A DNA stretch of 64,000 nucleotides. Origin: Streptomyces liliiviolaceus. Its GTDB lineage: Bacteria; Actinomycetota; Actinomycetes; Streptomycetales; Streptomycetaceae. Made by a program: the position numbers and the translations under genes. Below are positions 43,992 to 57,375 of this stretch, piece after piece; position 1 is the first letter of the stretch; each line of letters begins with the position of its first letter. The stretch lies in NCBI RefSeq assembly GCF_018070025.1, contig NZ_JAGPYQ010000001.1, positions 6,696,001-6,760,000 of the forward strand, read 5' to 3'. The notes beneath the pieces were generated by a model. It saw only the letters and a list, made by a program, of their open reading frames with translations. It had not been told where the DNA came from and did no database searches.

Positions 43992-48791
<4,800 letters not shown>

Positions 48792-48870
48792 CCGTCCGGA
48801 ACCGGCGGGGCAGCGGAACCGGCGGAGGTTAGGCGCGTTCGTTTTCGGGTGCGGGTGCGGGTGCGTGGGG

Positions 48871-48915
48871 GCTGGTCGCGGAGTTCCCCGCGCCCCTTGG
48901 GGGCTGCGCCCCCTG
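48871..48915 (-). repeat. Dispersed GC-rich repeat core, inverted copy
   Basis: GCTGGTCGCGGAGTTCCCCG continuing to CGCCCCTTGGGGGCTGCGCC; reverse orientation of the family core. Confidence 0.85.
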
Positions 48916-48955
48916 AAAGGCGAAAGACGGTGATCGGCGGGCGTACCGTGGGTGG

Positions 48956-49783
48956 GTGACCAGTGACGAGGCGTTGCGGCCCCAGTCCCTCATGTTGTCC
49001 TTTCTCGGTGACCAGGTGCTCGGTCGGGATGTCTGTGTGTACTCGGGGAGTGTCATCGACGTCTTCGGGCGAGCGGGGGTCGGCGAGCACGCGACCCGGT
49101 CCACCCTGACGCGCATGGTCGGCCGCGATCTGCTGCGGCGGCAGCGCGAGGGGCGCCGGATGTACTTCGGACTGACCGAGCGCTCGGAGGCCGTGCTGCG
49201 GGACGGTGAGCAGCGGATCTGGGAGCAGGGGGCCGTCAACCGCCGGTGGGACGGCACCTGGACCCTGCTCGGCTTCTCACTGCCCGAGTCCTGGCAGCGC
49301 CAACGGCACGACCTGCGGGCCCAGTTGACGTGGAACGGCTTCGGCCCGCTGTTCGGCGGGCTGTGGATCGCGCCGGGCGAGACCGATGTCTCCGGACTCG
49401 TCGCCGAACTCGGTCTGTCCGCCCATGTGAAGATCTTCCGCGCCCACGCGGACGCCGGCATGGACATCGGCGCGATGATCGAGGAGACCTGGGAACTGGA
49501 CGAACTCGCCACGCGCTACCGGGCGTTCGTGGACCGCTGGCAGCGCTGGGAGACCGTCGACCCCGAGGCCGACGAGGCCCTCGCGCTGCGACTGCGCCTG
49601 TCGACGCAGTGGCTGCAGGTCGTCCGCCGCGACCCGCGCCTGCCGGTCGGACACCTCCCGGACGACTGGCCCGCCGACCAGGCCGAAAAGACGTTCCGAA
49701 CGGTGTACACCCGCCTGACCCCCCTGGCCCAGCAGTCGGCGGACCACCTCTTGGACCTGGTCCCGGTGAGACCGCCCGTCTAG
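48956..49783 (+). CDS. PaaX-family transcriptional regulator
   Basis: 275 residues. N-terminal winged helix (GEHATRSTLTRMVGRDLLRRQREGRRMYFGLTERS), central PaaX domain (WDGTWTLLGFSLPESWQRQRHDLRAQLTWNGFG) and C-terminal effector region. PaaX represses phenylacetate-type catabolic operons and senses CoA thioesters. GTG start with only a weak ribosome site but a -10-like TACCGT seven bases upstream, so it may be leaderless. The TAG stop is formed by the start of the following repeat. Confidence 0.93.
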   Translation: MTSDEALRPQSLMLSFLGDQVLGRDVCVYSGSVIDVFGRAGVGEHATRSTLTRMVGRDLLRRQREGRRMYFGLTERSEAVLRDGEQRIWEQGAVNRRWDGTWTLLGFSLPESWQRQRHDLRAQLTWNGFGPLFGGLWIAPGETDVSGLVAELGLSAHVKIFRAHADAGMDIGAMIEETWELDELATRYRAFVDRWQRWETVDPEADEALALRLRLSTQWLQVVRRDPRLPVGHLPDDWPADQAEKTFRTVYTRLTPLAQQSADHLLDLVPVRPPV

Positions 49784-49851
49784 GGGCGCGGGGAACGGCG
49801 CAATCCTTTCGTCTTCAGGGGCGCGGGGAACTGCGCGACCAGCCACGACGG
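49781..49851 (+). repeat. Two dispersed repeat cores after paaX-like gene
   Basis: First copy at 49781 (TAGGGGCGCGGGGAACGGCG) includes the PaaX stop TAG; second copy at 49816 (CAGGGGCGCGGGGAACTGCG and on through CCAGCCACGACGG). Confidence 0.85.
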
Positions 49852-49933
49852 ACCCGCACCCGACCACGCACCGGACACCCCCGTCACACATGGGGTCACA
49901 CATAGAACTGGGACAAACTCTCCATGTGGACCC

Positions 49934-51451
49934 CTAGTGAGAATCGGCCCCGTACCGCAGGCGGACCCGGGATTTGAGCAGCTTGCCGGAGGCGGTCCGT
50001 GGCAGTTCGTCCGCGAGCACCACCGACCTCGGGATCTTGTACTTGGCGAGGTGCCCGGTGAGGGACGCGAGGACCTCGTCGGGGTCCAGCTCGACGCCCT
50101 CGCGCGCGACGACGACCGCGCGCGGCACCTCGCCCCAGGTCTCGTCGGGCACGCCGATGACCGCGCACTCGGCGATACCGGGGTGGGCGAGGAGCCGGTC
50201 CTCTATCTCGGCGGGATAGATGTTCTCGCCGCCCGAGATGATCATGTCCTTGATGCGGTCGACGACGGTCACATAGCCGTCCTCGTCGATCCGGGCGGCG
50301 TCCCCGCTGCGGAACCAGCCGTCGCTGAACACGGCCGCGGTCTCCTCGGGCAACCCCCAGTAACCGGGCATGACATGGGGCCCGCGTACGACGATCTCGC
50401 CGGTCTCCCCGACGTCGGCGAGGTCGGCCGGGGCGAGGCCGGGCCGTACGACGCGTACGTCGCTGAAGAAGTGCGGTACGCCCGCCGAGCCCGCCTTGGT
50501 CACCGCGTGCTCGGCGTCCAGGAAGAGCGCTCCCGGTGAGGCCTCGGTCATGCCGTAGCCCTGGAGGAAGGTGAGGCCCCGCTCCTGGTAGGCGGCGATG
50601 AGCGGGGTCGGCACGGGTGAGCCGCCACAGCTGAGCATGCGCAGCGAGGACAGGTCGGCGTCGGCCCAGCCCGGCTGGCGGGCCACCTGCTCGAACATGG
50701 TGGGCACGCCGAACATGAAGGTGATCCGGTGCCGTTCGATCAGATCGAGGGTGGTCGCCGGGTCGAACGCCTCGACCAGGACACAGGTACCACCCTTGAG
50801 GAGGACGGGGAGGGTGAGCATGTTGAGCCCGGCCGTGTGGAACAACGGGGCCGACACCAGGGCGCGTTCGTCCGCGATCAGGTCCTGGTCGACGAGGACG
50901 TTGACGGCGTTCCACGTCAGATTGCCGTGGGTGAGCATCGCGCCCTTGGGGCGGCCCGTCGTCCCCGAGGTGTACATGATGACGCAGGTGTCGTCGGCGG
51001 TGACGGGTTCGTCGATCGCCTCGTCGGCGGCCGAGGCGAGCAACTGGTCGTAGGCGGCGCCCACTTCGACGTACGTACGCACGTCGCAGGTGCCCGGCAG
51101 GCCGGCGATCAGCTCTTCGGACGCCGGTCCGTGCACGAGGGCCTTCGCGCCGGAGTCTTCGAGCTGGTAGGCGATCTCGGGCCCGGCGAGACGGGTGTTG
51201 AGCGGGACGAAGACCGCGCCGAGCGTGCCGGCCGCGAACAGCGTCTCCAGGTAGGAGGGGTGGTTCGGGCCGAGGTAGGCGATCCGGTCGCCGCGCCGCA
51301 CCCCGCGGGCGCGCAGGGCGTGGGCGAGGCGGGTGGTGCGCTCGTACAGGCCGCCGTACGTGAGTGTCGTGCCGTGGTGGATCAGGGCGGTGCGGTGCGG
51401 GGTCTTGCGGGCCCGGCGGGCGGGCCACGACCCCAGTCCCTCGTTGCGCAT
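49934..51451 (-). CDS. Acyl-CoA ligase (AMP-binding, long/medium-chain type)
   Basis: 505 residues. A3-type motif MYTSGTTGRPKGAMLTHGN, A5 motif GYGMTEASPG, YWGLPEETAAVFSDGWFRSGD (A7-like) and C-terminal lysine in LPRTASGKLLKSRVRL. Forms CoA thioesters of a carboxylic acid. Third gene after SDR and amidohydrolase on the same strand; catabolic role likely. The CoA thioester product could be the effector of the neighbouring PaaX-type regulator. Confidence 0.92.
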   Translation of the reverse strand: MRNEGLGSWPARRARKTPHRTALIHHGTTLTYGGLYERTTRLAHALRARGVRRGDRIAYLGPNHPSYLETLFAAGTLGAVFVPLNTRLAGPEIAYQLEDSGAKALVHGPASEELIAGLPGTCDVRTYVEVGAAYDQLLASAADEAIDEPVTADDTCVIMYTSGTTGRPKGAMLTHGNLTWNAVNVLVDQDLIADERALVSAPLFHTAGLNMLTLPVLLKGGTCVLVEAFDPATTLDLIERHRITFMFGVPTMFEQVARQPGWADADLSSLRMLSCGGSPVPTPLIAAYQERGLTFLQGYGMTEASPGALFLDAEHAVTKAGSAGVPHFFSDVRVVRPGLAPADLADVGETGEIVVRGPHVMPGYWGLPEETAAVFSDGWFRSGDAARIDEDGYVTVVDRIKDMIISGGENIYPAEIEDRLLAHPGIAECAVIGVPDETWGEVPRAVVVAREGVELDPDEVLASLTGHLAKYKIPRSVVLADELPRTASGKLLKSRVRLRYGADSH

Positions 51452-51460
51452 GCCATACCC

Positions 51461-51560
51461 CTTACGGCTCGGTGTGTGCGGTCATGGCTCGGTGTGTGCT
51501 CATGGCCCGATGAGGCCGGTCATGGCCCGATGAGGCGGGTCATGGCTTGGTGAGGCCGAG
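51461..51560. repeat. Tandem repeats derived from the end of the amidohydrolase gene
   Basis: Three 20-bp units start at 51501, 51521 and 51541 (CATGGCCCGATGAGGCCGGT, a one-base variant, then CATGGCTTGGTGAGGCCGAG). The last contains the gene end and stop codon (minus strand). Upstream, GGCTCGGTGTGTGCG appears twice at about 51466 and 51486. Confidence 0.85.
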
Positions 51561-52433
51561 CAGCCGGGCCGCGTTCTCCTTGAGGATCTTCGACCGGACC
51601 TCGTCCTTGACGGGCAGTTTCGCGAAGTCGGCGAGCCAGCGGTCCGGCGTGAGGACCGGGTAGTCGGAGCCGAACAGGACCTTGTCCTTGAGGAGGGTGT
51701 TCGCGTACTGCACGAGCTGCGGCGGGAAGTACTTCGGCGACCAGCCGGACAGGTCGATGTGGACGCCCGGCTTGTGCGTGGCGACCGCGAGGGCCTCGTC
51801 CTGCCAGGGGAAGGACGGATGCGCCAGGATGATCTTCAGGTGCGGGAAGTCGGCAGCCACGTCGTCGACGTGCAGCGGGTTGGAGTACTTGAGGCGGATG
51901 CCTCCCCCGCCGGGCACGCCCGCGCCGATGCCGGTCTGGCCGGTGTGGAAGAGGGCGATGGCGCCGCTCTCCTCGATGACCTCGTACAACTCGTACGCCA
52001 CGGAACGGTCGTTGGGGAAGAAGCCCTGGATGCTCGGGTGGAACTTGAAGCCCTTCACCCCGTACTCCTCGACCAGTCGGCGGGCCCGCTTCACTCCCGC
52101 CCTGCCGCGGAAGGGGTCGATGGAGGCGAACGGGATCAGGACGTCGGGGTTGGCGGCGGCGGCCTCGGCGACCTCCTCGTTCGGGACGGGTTCGGTGCCG
52201 GTCGCGGACTCGGCGTCGACCGTGAAGATCACGGCGGCCATCCTCCGCTCCCGGTAGTACGCGGCCGTCTCCTCCAGCGTCGGCTTCCGCTTGCCCTCCA
52301 CCTTGAAGTAGGCGCTGGAGGCCGCGTGCAGGTCGTCGTCGAGCGAGGAGGTGCCTTTGGAGGAGACCTCGGCGTGGGTGTGGACGTCGATGGCGACCAG
52401 GTCGTCGACGTTCATCGTCACCGGAAGGGTCAT
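51540..52433 (-). CDS. Amidohydrolase-family metallohydrolase
   Basis: 297 residues. Amidohydrolase_2 fold: metal-binding AIDVHTHAE (His-x-His), FKFHPSIQGF, LFHTGQTGIG, ILAHPSFPWQDEAL and LFGSDYPVLTPDR (Asp). Family members include decarboxylases and lactonases of aromatic breakdown. ATGA overlap with the SDR gene upstream. Confidence 0.92.
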   Translation of the reverse strand: MTLPVTMNVDDLVAIDVHTHAEVSSKGTSSLDDDLHAASSAYFKVEGKRKPTLEETAAYYRERRMAAVIFTVDAESATGTEPVPNEEVAEAAAANPDVLIPFASIDPFRGRAGVKRARRLVEEYGVKGFKFHPSIQGFFPNDRSVAYELYEVIEESGAIALFHTGQTGIGAGVPGGGGIRLKYSNPLHVDDVAADFPHLKIILAHPSFPWQDEALAVATHKPGVHIDLSGWSPKYFPPQLVQYANTLLKDKVLFGSDYPVLTPDRWLADFAKLPVKDEVRSKILKENAARLLGLTKP

Positions 52434-53362
52434 GACGCCTCAGCGGCCTTGGGCGCGGCGGCGGGCGCGGGGATGCCGACCGTCTGCGGTTCGGCGCCGA
52501 CGGTGGTGTGCCAGACGTCGGCGAGCGCTCCGGGGGTCCAGCCGCCGTCGGCGTACGCGGCGCTGATCTCCTGGGGGTGGGACCACAGGGTGACCTTGTC
52601 GCCGCCGATGCCGATGGCCTGGCCGGCCACTCCGCGGGCGGCGTCGGAGGCCAGGAACGGGACGAGGGCCGCGCAGTCCTCGGGGGTGCCGAAGCCCTCG
52701 CCCTTGCGCAGGAAGTCGGGGAGCGGTTCGCCCTGTTTCATGGCCTCGATGTAGGGGGCGAAGGCCGGGATGGTCTCGGTCATCGCGGTCGCGGCCACCG
52801 GCACGATCGCGTTGACGGTGATGCCCGCGCGGCCCAGCTCCATCGACCAGGTACGGGCCATGGCGGCGATACCGGCCTTGGCCGCCGCGTAGTTGGTCTG
52901 GCCGAAGTTGCCGCGCTGCCCGGCCGGCGAGCCGACGAGGATCAGCGTGCCCCCGTCACCCTGCTCCCGCATGCGTACGGCGGCGGCGCGGGCGCAGGTG
53001 AAGGTGCCCTTCAGATGGGTGGTGAGCACCGCGTCGAAGTCGTCGTCGGTCATCTTCCACAGGACCTTGTCGCGCAGGATGCCCGCGTTGGTGACCAGGA
53101 CGTCGAGGCGGCCGAACTCCGCGACCGCGCGGCCCACCAGGCAGTCCGCGGCCTCGGCGGTGCCGACCGCGACCACCTCGGCCACGGCGGTGCCGCCCGC
53201 GCCGGTGATCGCCTCGACGGCCTGTTCGGCGACCTCCTCGTCCACGTCGTTGACGACCACGGAGGCGCCGGCGGCGGCGAGGGCGTGCGCGTAGGCCAGG
53301 CCGAGGCCGCGGCCGGAGCCCGTGACCACGGCGACCTTGCCGCTGAGATCGATGCTGGACAC
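52430..53362 (-). CDS. Short-chain dehydrogenase/reductase
   Basis: 310 residues. Rossmann motif VTGSGRGLGLAYA, NAG block (LVTNAGIL), catalytic S...YxxxK (LVGSPAGQRGNFGQTNYAAAKAG). The extended C-terminus (about 240-310) resembles the multifunctional-enzyme type SDRs of beta-oxidation. First gene of the operon and divergent from the MarR regulator. Confidence 0.92.
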   Translation of the reverse strand: MSSIDLSGKVAVVTGSGRGLGLAYAHALAAAGASVVVNDVDEEVAEQAVEAITGAGGTAVAEVVAVGTAEAADCLVGRAVAEFGRLDVLVTNAGILRDKVLWKMTDDDFDAVLTTHLKGTFTCARAAAVRMREQGDGGTLILVGSPAGQRGNFGQTNYAAAKAGIAAMARTWSMELGRAGITVNAIVPVAATAMTETIPAFAPYIEAMKQGEPLPDFLRKGEGFGTPEDCAALVPFLASDAARGVAGQAIGIGGDKVTLWSHPQEISAAYADGGWTPGALADVWHTTVGAEPQTVGIPAPAAAPKAAEAS

Positions 53363-53434
53363 GAGGGATCCCTTCAGGGCGATGGCGGCGATCGAGGTGA
53401 TGGAGGCGATGGCGCGACGAGATCGAAGCTAAGG

Positions 53435-53455
53435 ACAATGATTGTTGACGTCAAT
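53435..53455. promoter_or_regulatory. Putative MarR operator
   Basis: Overlapping palindromes ACAAT-G-ATTGT (53435-53445) and TTGACGTCAA (53445-53454) lie in the divergent promoter between the SDR operon and the MarR gene. ATTG/CAAT half-sites are common in MarR sites. Confidence 0.65.
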
Positions 53456-53615
53456 AGTTGTTGCGGTCAGATCGGTGCGCCATGCTGGTCCCGTACGGAC
53501 GCAGTACCGAGCCCCTCGCGGGGTCACGACCAGGGAGCCCGCCATCGCCCGCCAGCCGCATGTCACCGACGCCCCGCCCACGGATGCCGCGCCGATCGAC
53601 GCCCAGGAACCGTGG

Positions 53616-54050
53616 ATGCGCGGACTGCACGCGGACACCGGTTATCTGCTGTACCGGATGGGCCTGCGCTCGGGGCAGATGTTCAACTCGTTCCTCCAGG
53701 AGTCGGGGCTGCGGCTGCGGCACTACGCGCTGCTGCGTTTCCTGGCCACCTCCGAGGGCGCGCTCCAGCGGGAGCTGAGTTCGCGGCTCGGCTACGACCC
53801 GAGCGCGATCGTCGGCCTGGTCGACGACCTGGAGAAGCTCGGGTTCGCCGAACGCCGCCCCTCCCCCGACGACCGCCGCAGCCGGATCGTCGTACTGACC
53901 GGGGACGGGCGTGCCTTCCTGCGCGACACCGACGAGGCGGGGCTGCGGGTGACGGACGGCCTGCTCGGGCCGCTCGACCCCGCCGAGCGGGAGATCCTGC
54001 ACACGCTGCTGCGACGCGTCGCCGAGACCGAGCTCGACTCCGGCGCGTAG
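53616..54050 (+). CDS. MarR-family transcriptional regulator
   Basis: 144 residues from the ATG at 53616 (AGGAA six bases upstream); an extended frame to 53475 or 53442 is possible but covers the operator. Winged helix LRLRHYALLRFLATSEGALQRELSSRLGYDPSAIVGLVDDLEKLGFAERRPSPDDRRSRIVVLT. Divergent from the SDR / amidohydrolase / ligase operon and likely its repressor. An IclR gene follows 13 bases downstream. Confidence 0.9.
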   Translation: MRGLHADTGYLLYRMGLRSGQMFNSFLQESGLRLRHYALLRFLATSEGALQRELSSRLGYDPSAIVGLVDDLEKLGFAERRPSPDDRRSRIVVLTGDGRAFLRDTDEAGLRVTDGLLGPLDPAEREILHTLLRRVAETELDSGA

Positions 54051-54063
54051 AACGGCGCGGGCC

Positions 54064-54822
54064 ATGACCTCCCTGTCCGCGCCCGACCGGCTGCTGGCCG
54101 TGCTCGCCGCCTTCGACCACGACCACCCGGCGCTCTCCCTCACGGACATCAGCCGCCGGGCCGGGCTCTCCCTCACCACCGCGCACCGGCTCGTGGGGGC
54201 GCTCAGCGACTGGGGCGCCCTGGAACGCGACGCGGACGGGATCTACCACGTGGGTCTGCGGCTGTGGGAGCTGGCCGCGCTCTCCCCGCGCGGGCTCGCG
54301 CTGCGGCAGATCGCACTGCCGTATCTGGAGGACCTCTACGAAGCCACGCACGAGAACGTGCAGTTGGCCGTGCGCGACGGCTTCGAGGTCGTCTACATCG
54401 AGTGGATCTCGGGCCGTTCGGCCGTCGGTGTGAAGATCCAGGTGGGCGCGCGCTGGCCGCTGCACGCGACCGGTGTGGGCCTCGCGCTGCTCGCCCACTG
54501 CGAACCGGCGTTCCAGGAGGCGTACTGCGGCCGGCCGCTCGCCGCCTTCACGCCGCACACCCTCACCGATCCGGCCGACCTGCGCCGCGCACTCGCCGAA
54601 GTCCGGCGCTTCGGAGTGGCGGTGAGTGTCCGTCAGATTACCGAGGACGCGCTGTCGGTGGCCGCTCCGGTACGCGGTCCGGGCGGCCCGGTGGCCGCGG
54701 CGGTCTCGGTCGTGGTGCCCGAACACGACACGCACACACCGGCGTTGATCCCCGCGGTACGGCTCGCCGCGCGCGGGATCTCCCGGGCGCTGGGATGGCA
54801 GCCGGAGCCGTCGGGAGGGTGA
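54064..54822 (+). CDS. IclR-family transcriptional regulator
   Basis: 252 residues. DNA-binding domain LLAVLAAFDHDHPALSLTDISRRAGLSLTTAHRLVGAL and effector domain (ALLRHATGVGLAL-type region at WPLHATGVGLALL, ITEDALSVAAPVRGPGGPVAAAVSV). Only 13 bases after marR, so probably co-transcribed; two regulators in one unit suggests integration of two signals. Confidence 0.92.
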   Translation: MTSLSAPDRLLAVLAAFDHDHPALSLTDISRRAGLSLTTAHRLVGALSDWGALERDADGIYHVGLRLWELAALSPRGLALRQIALPYLEDLYEATHENVQLAVRDGFEVVYIEWISGRSAVGVKIQVGARWPLHATGVGLALLAHCEPAFQEAYCGRPLAAFTPHTLTDPADLRRALAEVRRFGVAVSVRQITEDALSVAAPVRGPGGPVAAAVSVVVPEHDTHTPALIPAVRLAARGISRALGWQPEPSGG

Positions 54823-54919
54823 GAGTCGGTGGGAGCCGATCGATATCCCTCTCACCGGTGAGGACGCGGCCCCGGCCCCGCGCCGATACTGGCACGGCCC
54901 CGTCCCCGAGGAGCCGCCC

Positions 54920-56131
54920 ATGCCCGCCTCGTCCGCCTCCCCCTGGATCAGCCCCGCCGTCGCCCGCCTGCGCACGGCCAACCCGTACGTCGTCGACATC
55001 GCGCTCGCCGTGCTCGTCCTGTTCGCCGCGTCGCTGCAGTGGATGTTTCCCGACGAGGGCGACGACCGCCTGACCTGGCAGGGGTTCCTGCTGGGTGTCG
55101 GTACGGCGCTGCCGCTGGTGTGGCGGCGCCGGGCACCGTTCCTCGCGGCCTGCGGGGTCTCGGTGTTCACCCCCGCCATGGCCGTCTACCACGCGCCGCC
55201 GCCGGACATCATGTACGCCGGCCTGGTCGTCCTCTACACCATGGCCGCGGTCGGTGTGCCCTGGCAGCGGCGGTTCATGCTGGTCGGGTGGCTGGCCGGG
55301 GTCTCGCTGACCATGACGCACAAGGAGGACGCGCAACCCTTCGAGTACGCCTTCCAGTTGCTGAGCTGTGTCAGCGCCTACGGCTTCGGGGTGCTGTCCC
55401 GTCTCCAGCGGGCCTACACGGCGGCGCTGGAGGACCGGGCCCGCCGCCTGGAGCGCGAACGGGCCGCCGACACCGCGCGGGCCGCCGCCAGGGAACGGGC
55501 CAGTATCGCCCGGGACATGCACGACGTCCTGGCCCACGCGGTGAGCCTGATGGTGGTGCAGGCCGAGGCCGGGCCCGTGGTCGTGCGCAGCGATCCCGAG
55601 CGCGCGGAAGGGGCGTTCGACGCCATCGCCGGTGCCGGGCGCGACGCGATGGTCCAGCTGCGGCGGATCCTCGGCGTCCTCAAGGAGGAACCCCTGAACG
55701 GCAGTTCGGACCGGCTGCCGCAGCCCGGGGTCGCGGCCCTCACCGGTCTGGTCCGACAGGTCGGCGACACGACCGGCCTGCGGGTCGAGCTCCGGCGCAC
55801 CGGGGAGCCGCGCCCGCTGCACCGGGACACCGAGGTCGCCGCGTACCGCGTGGTCCAGGAAGCCCTGACCAACACCGTCAAGCACGCGTACGCTTCCTGC
55901 GCGCGGGTCGAACTGGAGTGGACGGAGACCGAGTTGACGCTCACGGTGACGGACGACGGGCGGGGCCCGGCGGACCCCGCCCCGGGCGGGGGCGGGCACG
56001 GGCTGATCGGGATTCGTGAGCGGGCCGCCGCCTGCGGGGGCACCGCCCGTACGGAGCCCGGCCGTGACGGTGGTTTCCGCGTCGTCGTACGCCTGCCCGT
56101 GGCGGGCGACCGGCAGGTGGCGCCGGGGTGA
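54920..56131 (+). CDS. Two-component sensor histidine kinase (HisKA_3 / NarL-type)
   Basis: 403 residues. N-terminal membrane region with about five or six hydrophobic segments, then DHp domain ERASIARDMHDVLAHAVSLMVVQAEAG (phospho-His in RDMHDVLAH) and HATPase domain with N-box YRVVQEALTNTVKHAYA and GGGGHGLIGIRERAAA. Typical of the DesK/NarX-like class. GTGA overlap with the response regulator. Confidence 0.93.
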   Translation: MPASSASPWISPAVARLRTANPYVVDIALAVLVLFAASLQWMFPDEGDDRLTWQGFLLGVGTALPLVWRRRAPFLAACGVSVFTPAMAVYHAPPPDIMYAGLVVLYTMAAVGVPWQRRFMLVGWLAGVSLTMTHKEDAQPFEYAFQLLSCVSAYGFGVLSRLQRAYTAALEDRARRLERERAADTARAAARERASIARDMHDVLAHAVSLMVVQAEAGPVVVRSDPERAEGAFDAIAGAGRDAMVQLRRILGVLKEEPLNGSSDRLPQPGVAALTGLVRQVGDTTGLRVELRRTGEPRPLHRDTEVAAYRVVQEALTNTVKHAYASCARVELEWTETELTLTVTDDGRGPADPAPGGGGHGLIGIRERAAACGGTARTEPGRDGGFRVVVRLPVAGDRQVAPG

Positions 56132-56790
56132 GCATCCGGGTGGTGGTCGCCGACGACCAGGAGCTGGTCCGCAGCGGCTTCAGCATGATCCTGGAGGCGC
56201 AGCCCGACATCGACGTCGTGGCGGAGGCGGGGGACGGCGTGGCGGCGGTGGCCGCCGTGCAGCGGCACACGCCGGACGTGCTGCTGCTCGACATCCGGAT
56301 GCCGCGGATGGACGGGCTGGAGGCGGCGAGGCTGGTGTGCGCGCAGTCCGCGTGCCGGGTGGTCATGCTGACGACGTTCGACCTCGACGAGTACGTGTAC
56401 GAGGCGTTGTACGCGGGGGCGAGCGGGTTCCTGCTCAAGGATGTGCGGCGGGACGACCTGGTGCACGCGGTGCGGGTGGTGGCGGCGGGGGACTCGTTGC
56501 TCGCGCCGTCGGTGACGCGGCGGCTGGTCGCCGACATCATCCAGCGGCGGCGGGCGGGGAGCGCGCCCTCGTCCGCGCGGCTCGATGTCCTCACGGCGCG
56601 TGAGGAGGAGACGTTGCGGCTGCTGGCTCGGGGGTTGTCCAACGCGGAGATCGCTCGGACGTTGTTCGTGAGCGAGCACACGGTGAAGACGCACGTCAGC
56701 AATGTGCTCAGCAAGTTGGGGCTGCGGGATCGGGTCCAGGCGGTCATCTGCGCGTACGAGTCGGGAGTGGTGACCCCCGGCTCGAACTGA
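56128..56790 (+). CDS. NarL/FixJ-family response regulator
   Basis: 220 residues, GTG start coupled to the kinase stop. Receiver with acidic pocket VVVADDQELVRSGF, phospho-acceptor VLLLDIRMPRMDGLEA (Asp54-55 area) and lysine in GFLLKDV; LuxR-type helix-turn-helix LTAREEETLRLLARGLSNAEIARTLFVSEHTVKTHVSNVLSKLGLRDRVQAVI. The next gene downstream is an MMPL exporter, across a 72-bp repeat array; it is a plausible target. Confidence 0.94.
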   Translation: MSIRVVVADDQELVRSGFSMILEAQPDIDVVAEAGDGVAAVAAVQRHTPDVLLLDIRMPRMDGLEAARLVCAQSACRVVMLTTFDLDEYVYEALYAGASGFLLKDVRRDDLVHAVRVVAAGDSLLAPSVTRRLVADIIQRRRAGSAPSSARLDVLTAREEETLRLLARGLSNAEIARTLFVSEHTVKTHVSNVLSKLGLRDRVQAVICAYESGVVTPGSN

Positions 56791-56813
56791 CCTGCTCCCC
56801 GACGCACTCCACC

Positions 56814-57215
56814 TGCGGGCCGGTGGGGGCGTGTCGCGCAGTTCCCCGCGCCCCTGAAAGGCAGGGGCTCAGGCCGACTGCATCCTGCGGGCCGGTGGGG
56901 GCGGGCCGCGCCGTTCCCCGCGCCCCTGGGAAGCGGGGGCTTGGGACGTCTGCATCCTGCGGGCCGGTGGGGGCGGGCCGCGCCGTTCCCCGCGCCCCTG
57001 GAAGGCGGGGGCTCAGGCCGACTGTTTCCTGTGGGCCGGTGGGGGTTGGCCGCGCCGTTCCCCGCGGCCATGGGAGGCGGGGGCTTGGGTCGTCTGCGTC
57101 CTGCGGGCCGTCGTGGGCTGAGCGCGCCGTTCCCCGCGCCCCTTGGAAGCGGGGGCGCAGCCCCGTCTTTCAGGGGCGCGGGGAACTGCGCGAACGGCCC
57201 CCACCGGCCCGCAGG
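56814..57215 (+). repeat. Five-copy 72-bp tandem repeat array plus inverted copy
   Basis: Units start at 56814, 56886, 56958, 57030 and 57102, exactly 72 bp apart, each opening TGCGGGCCGGTGGGGGC and containing the inverted family core GTTCCCCGCGCCCCT. The last unit is followed by a reverse-orientation copy at about 57165-57215 (CAGGGGCGCGGGGAACTGCG). The 72-bp period gives open frames in every reading frame, but no gene is credible. This explains most of the 56791-57375 gap. Confidence 0.92.
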
Positions 57216-57375
57216 AGTGGTCCGGGCCAGAACTCCCCCGTGCGGCGGAGGCGCGGGCGCGTTCTCGCCCGTGCGAGGGAGTCGTCGAAACCCCTCGTCC
57301 CGGCGATCCGCCGACCCACCGCCCGAGGCGAACCTGAGGCGACCAGATACCCGCCAACCCGCCGGGAGGCACCCC

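Noticed and set aside
53442..53615. N-terminal extension of the MarR gene
   Set aside because: It would start with TTG inside the operator; the ATG at 53616 has AGGAA at ideal spacing and gives the normal family length.
56814..57215. CRISPR array
   Set aside because: Units are directly adjacent without unique spacers and there are no cas genes.
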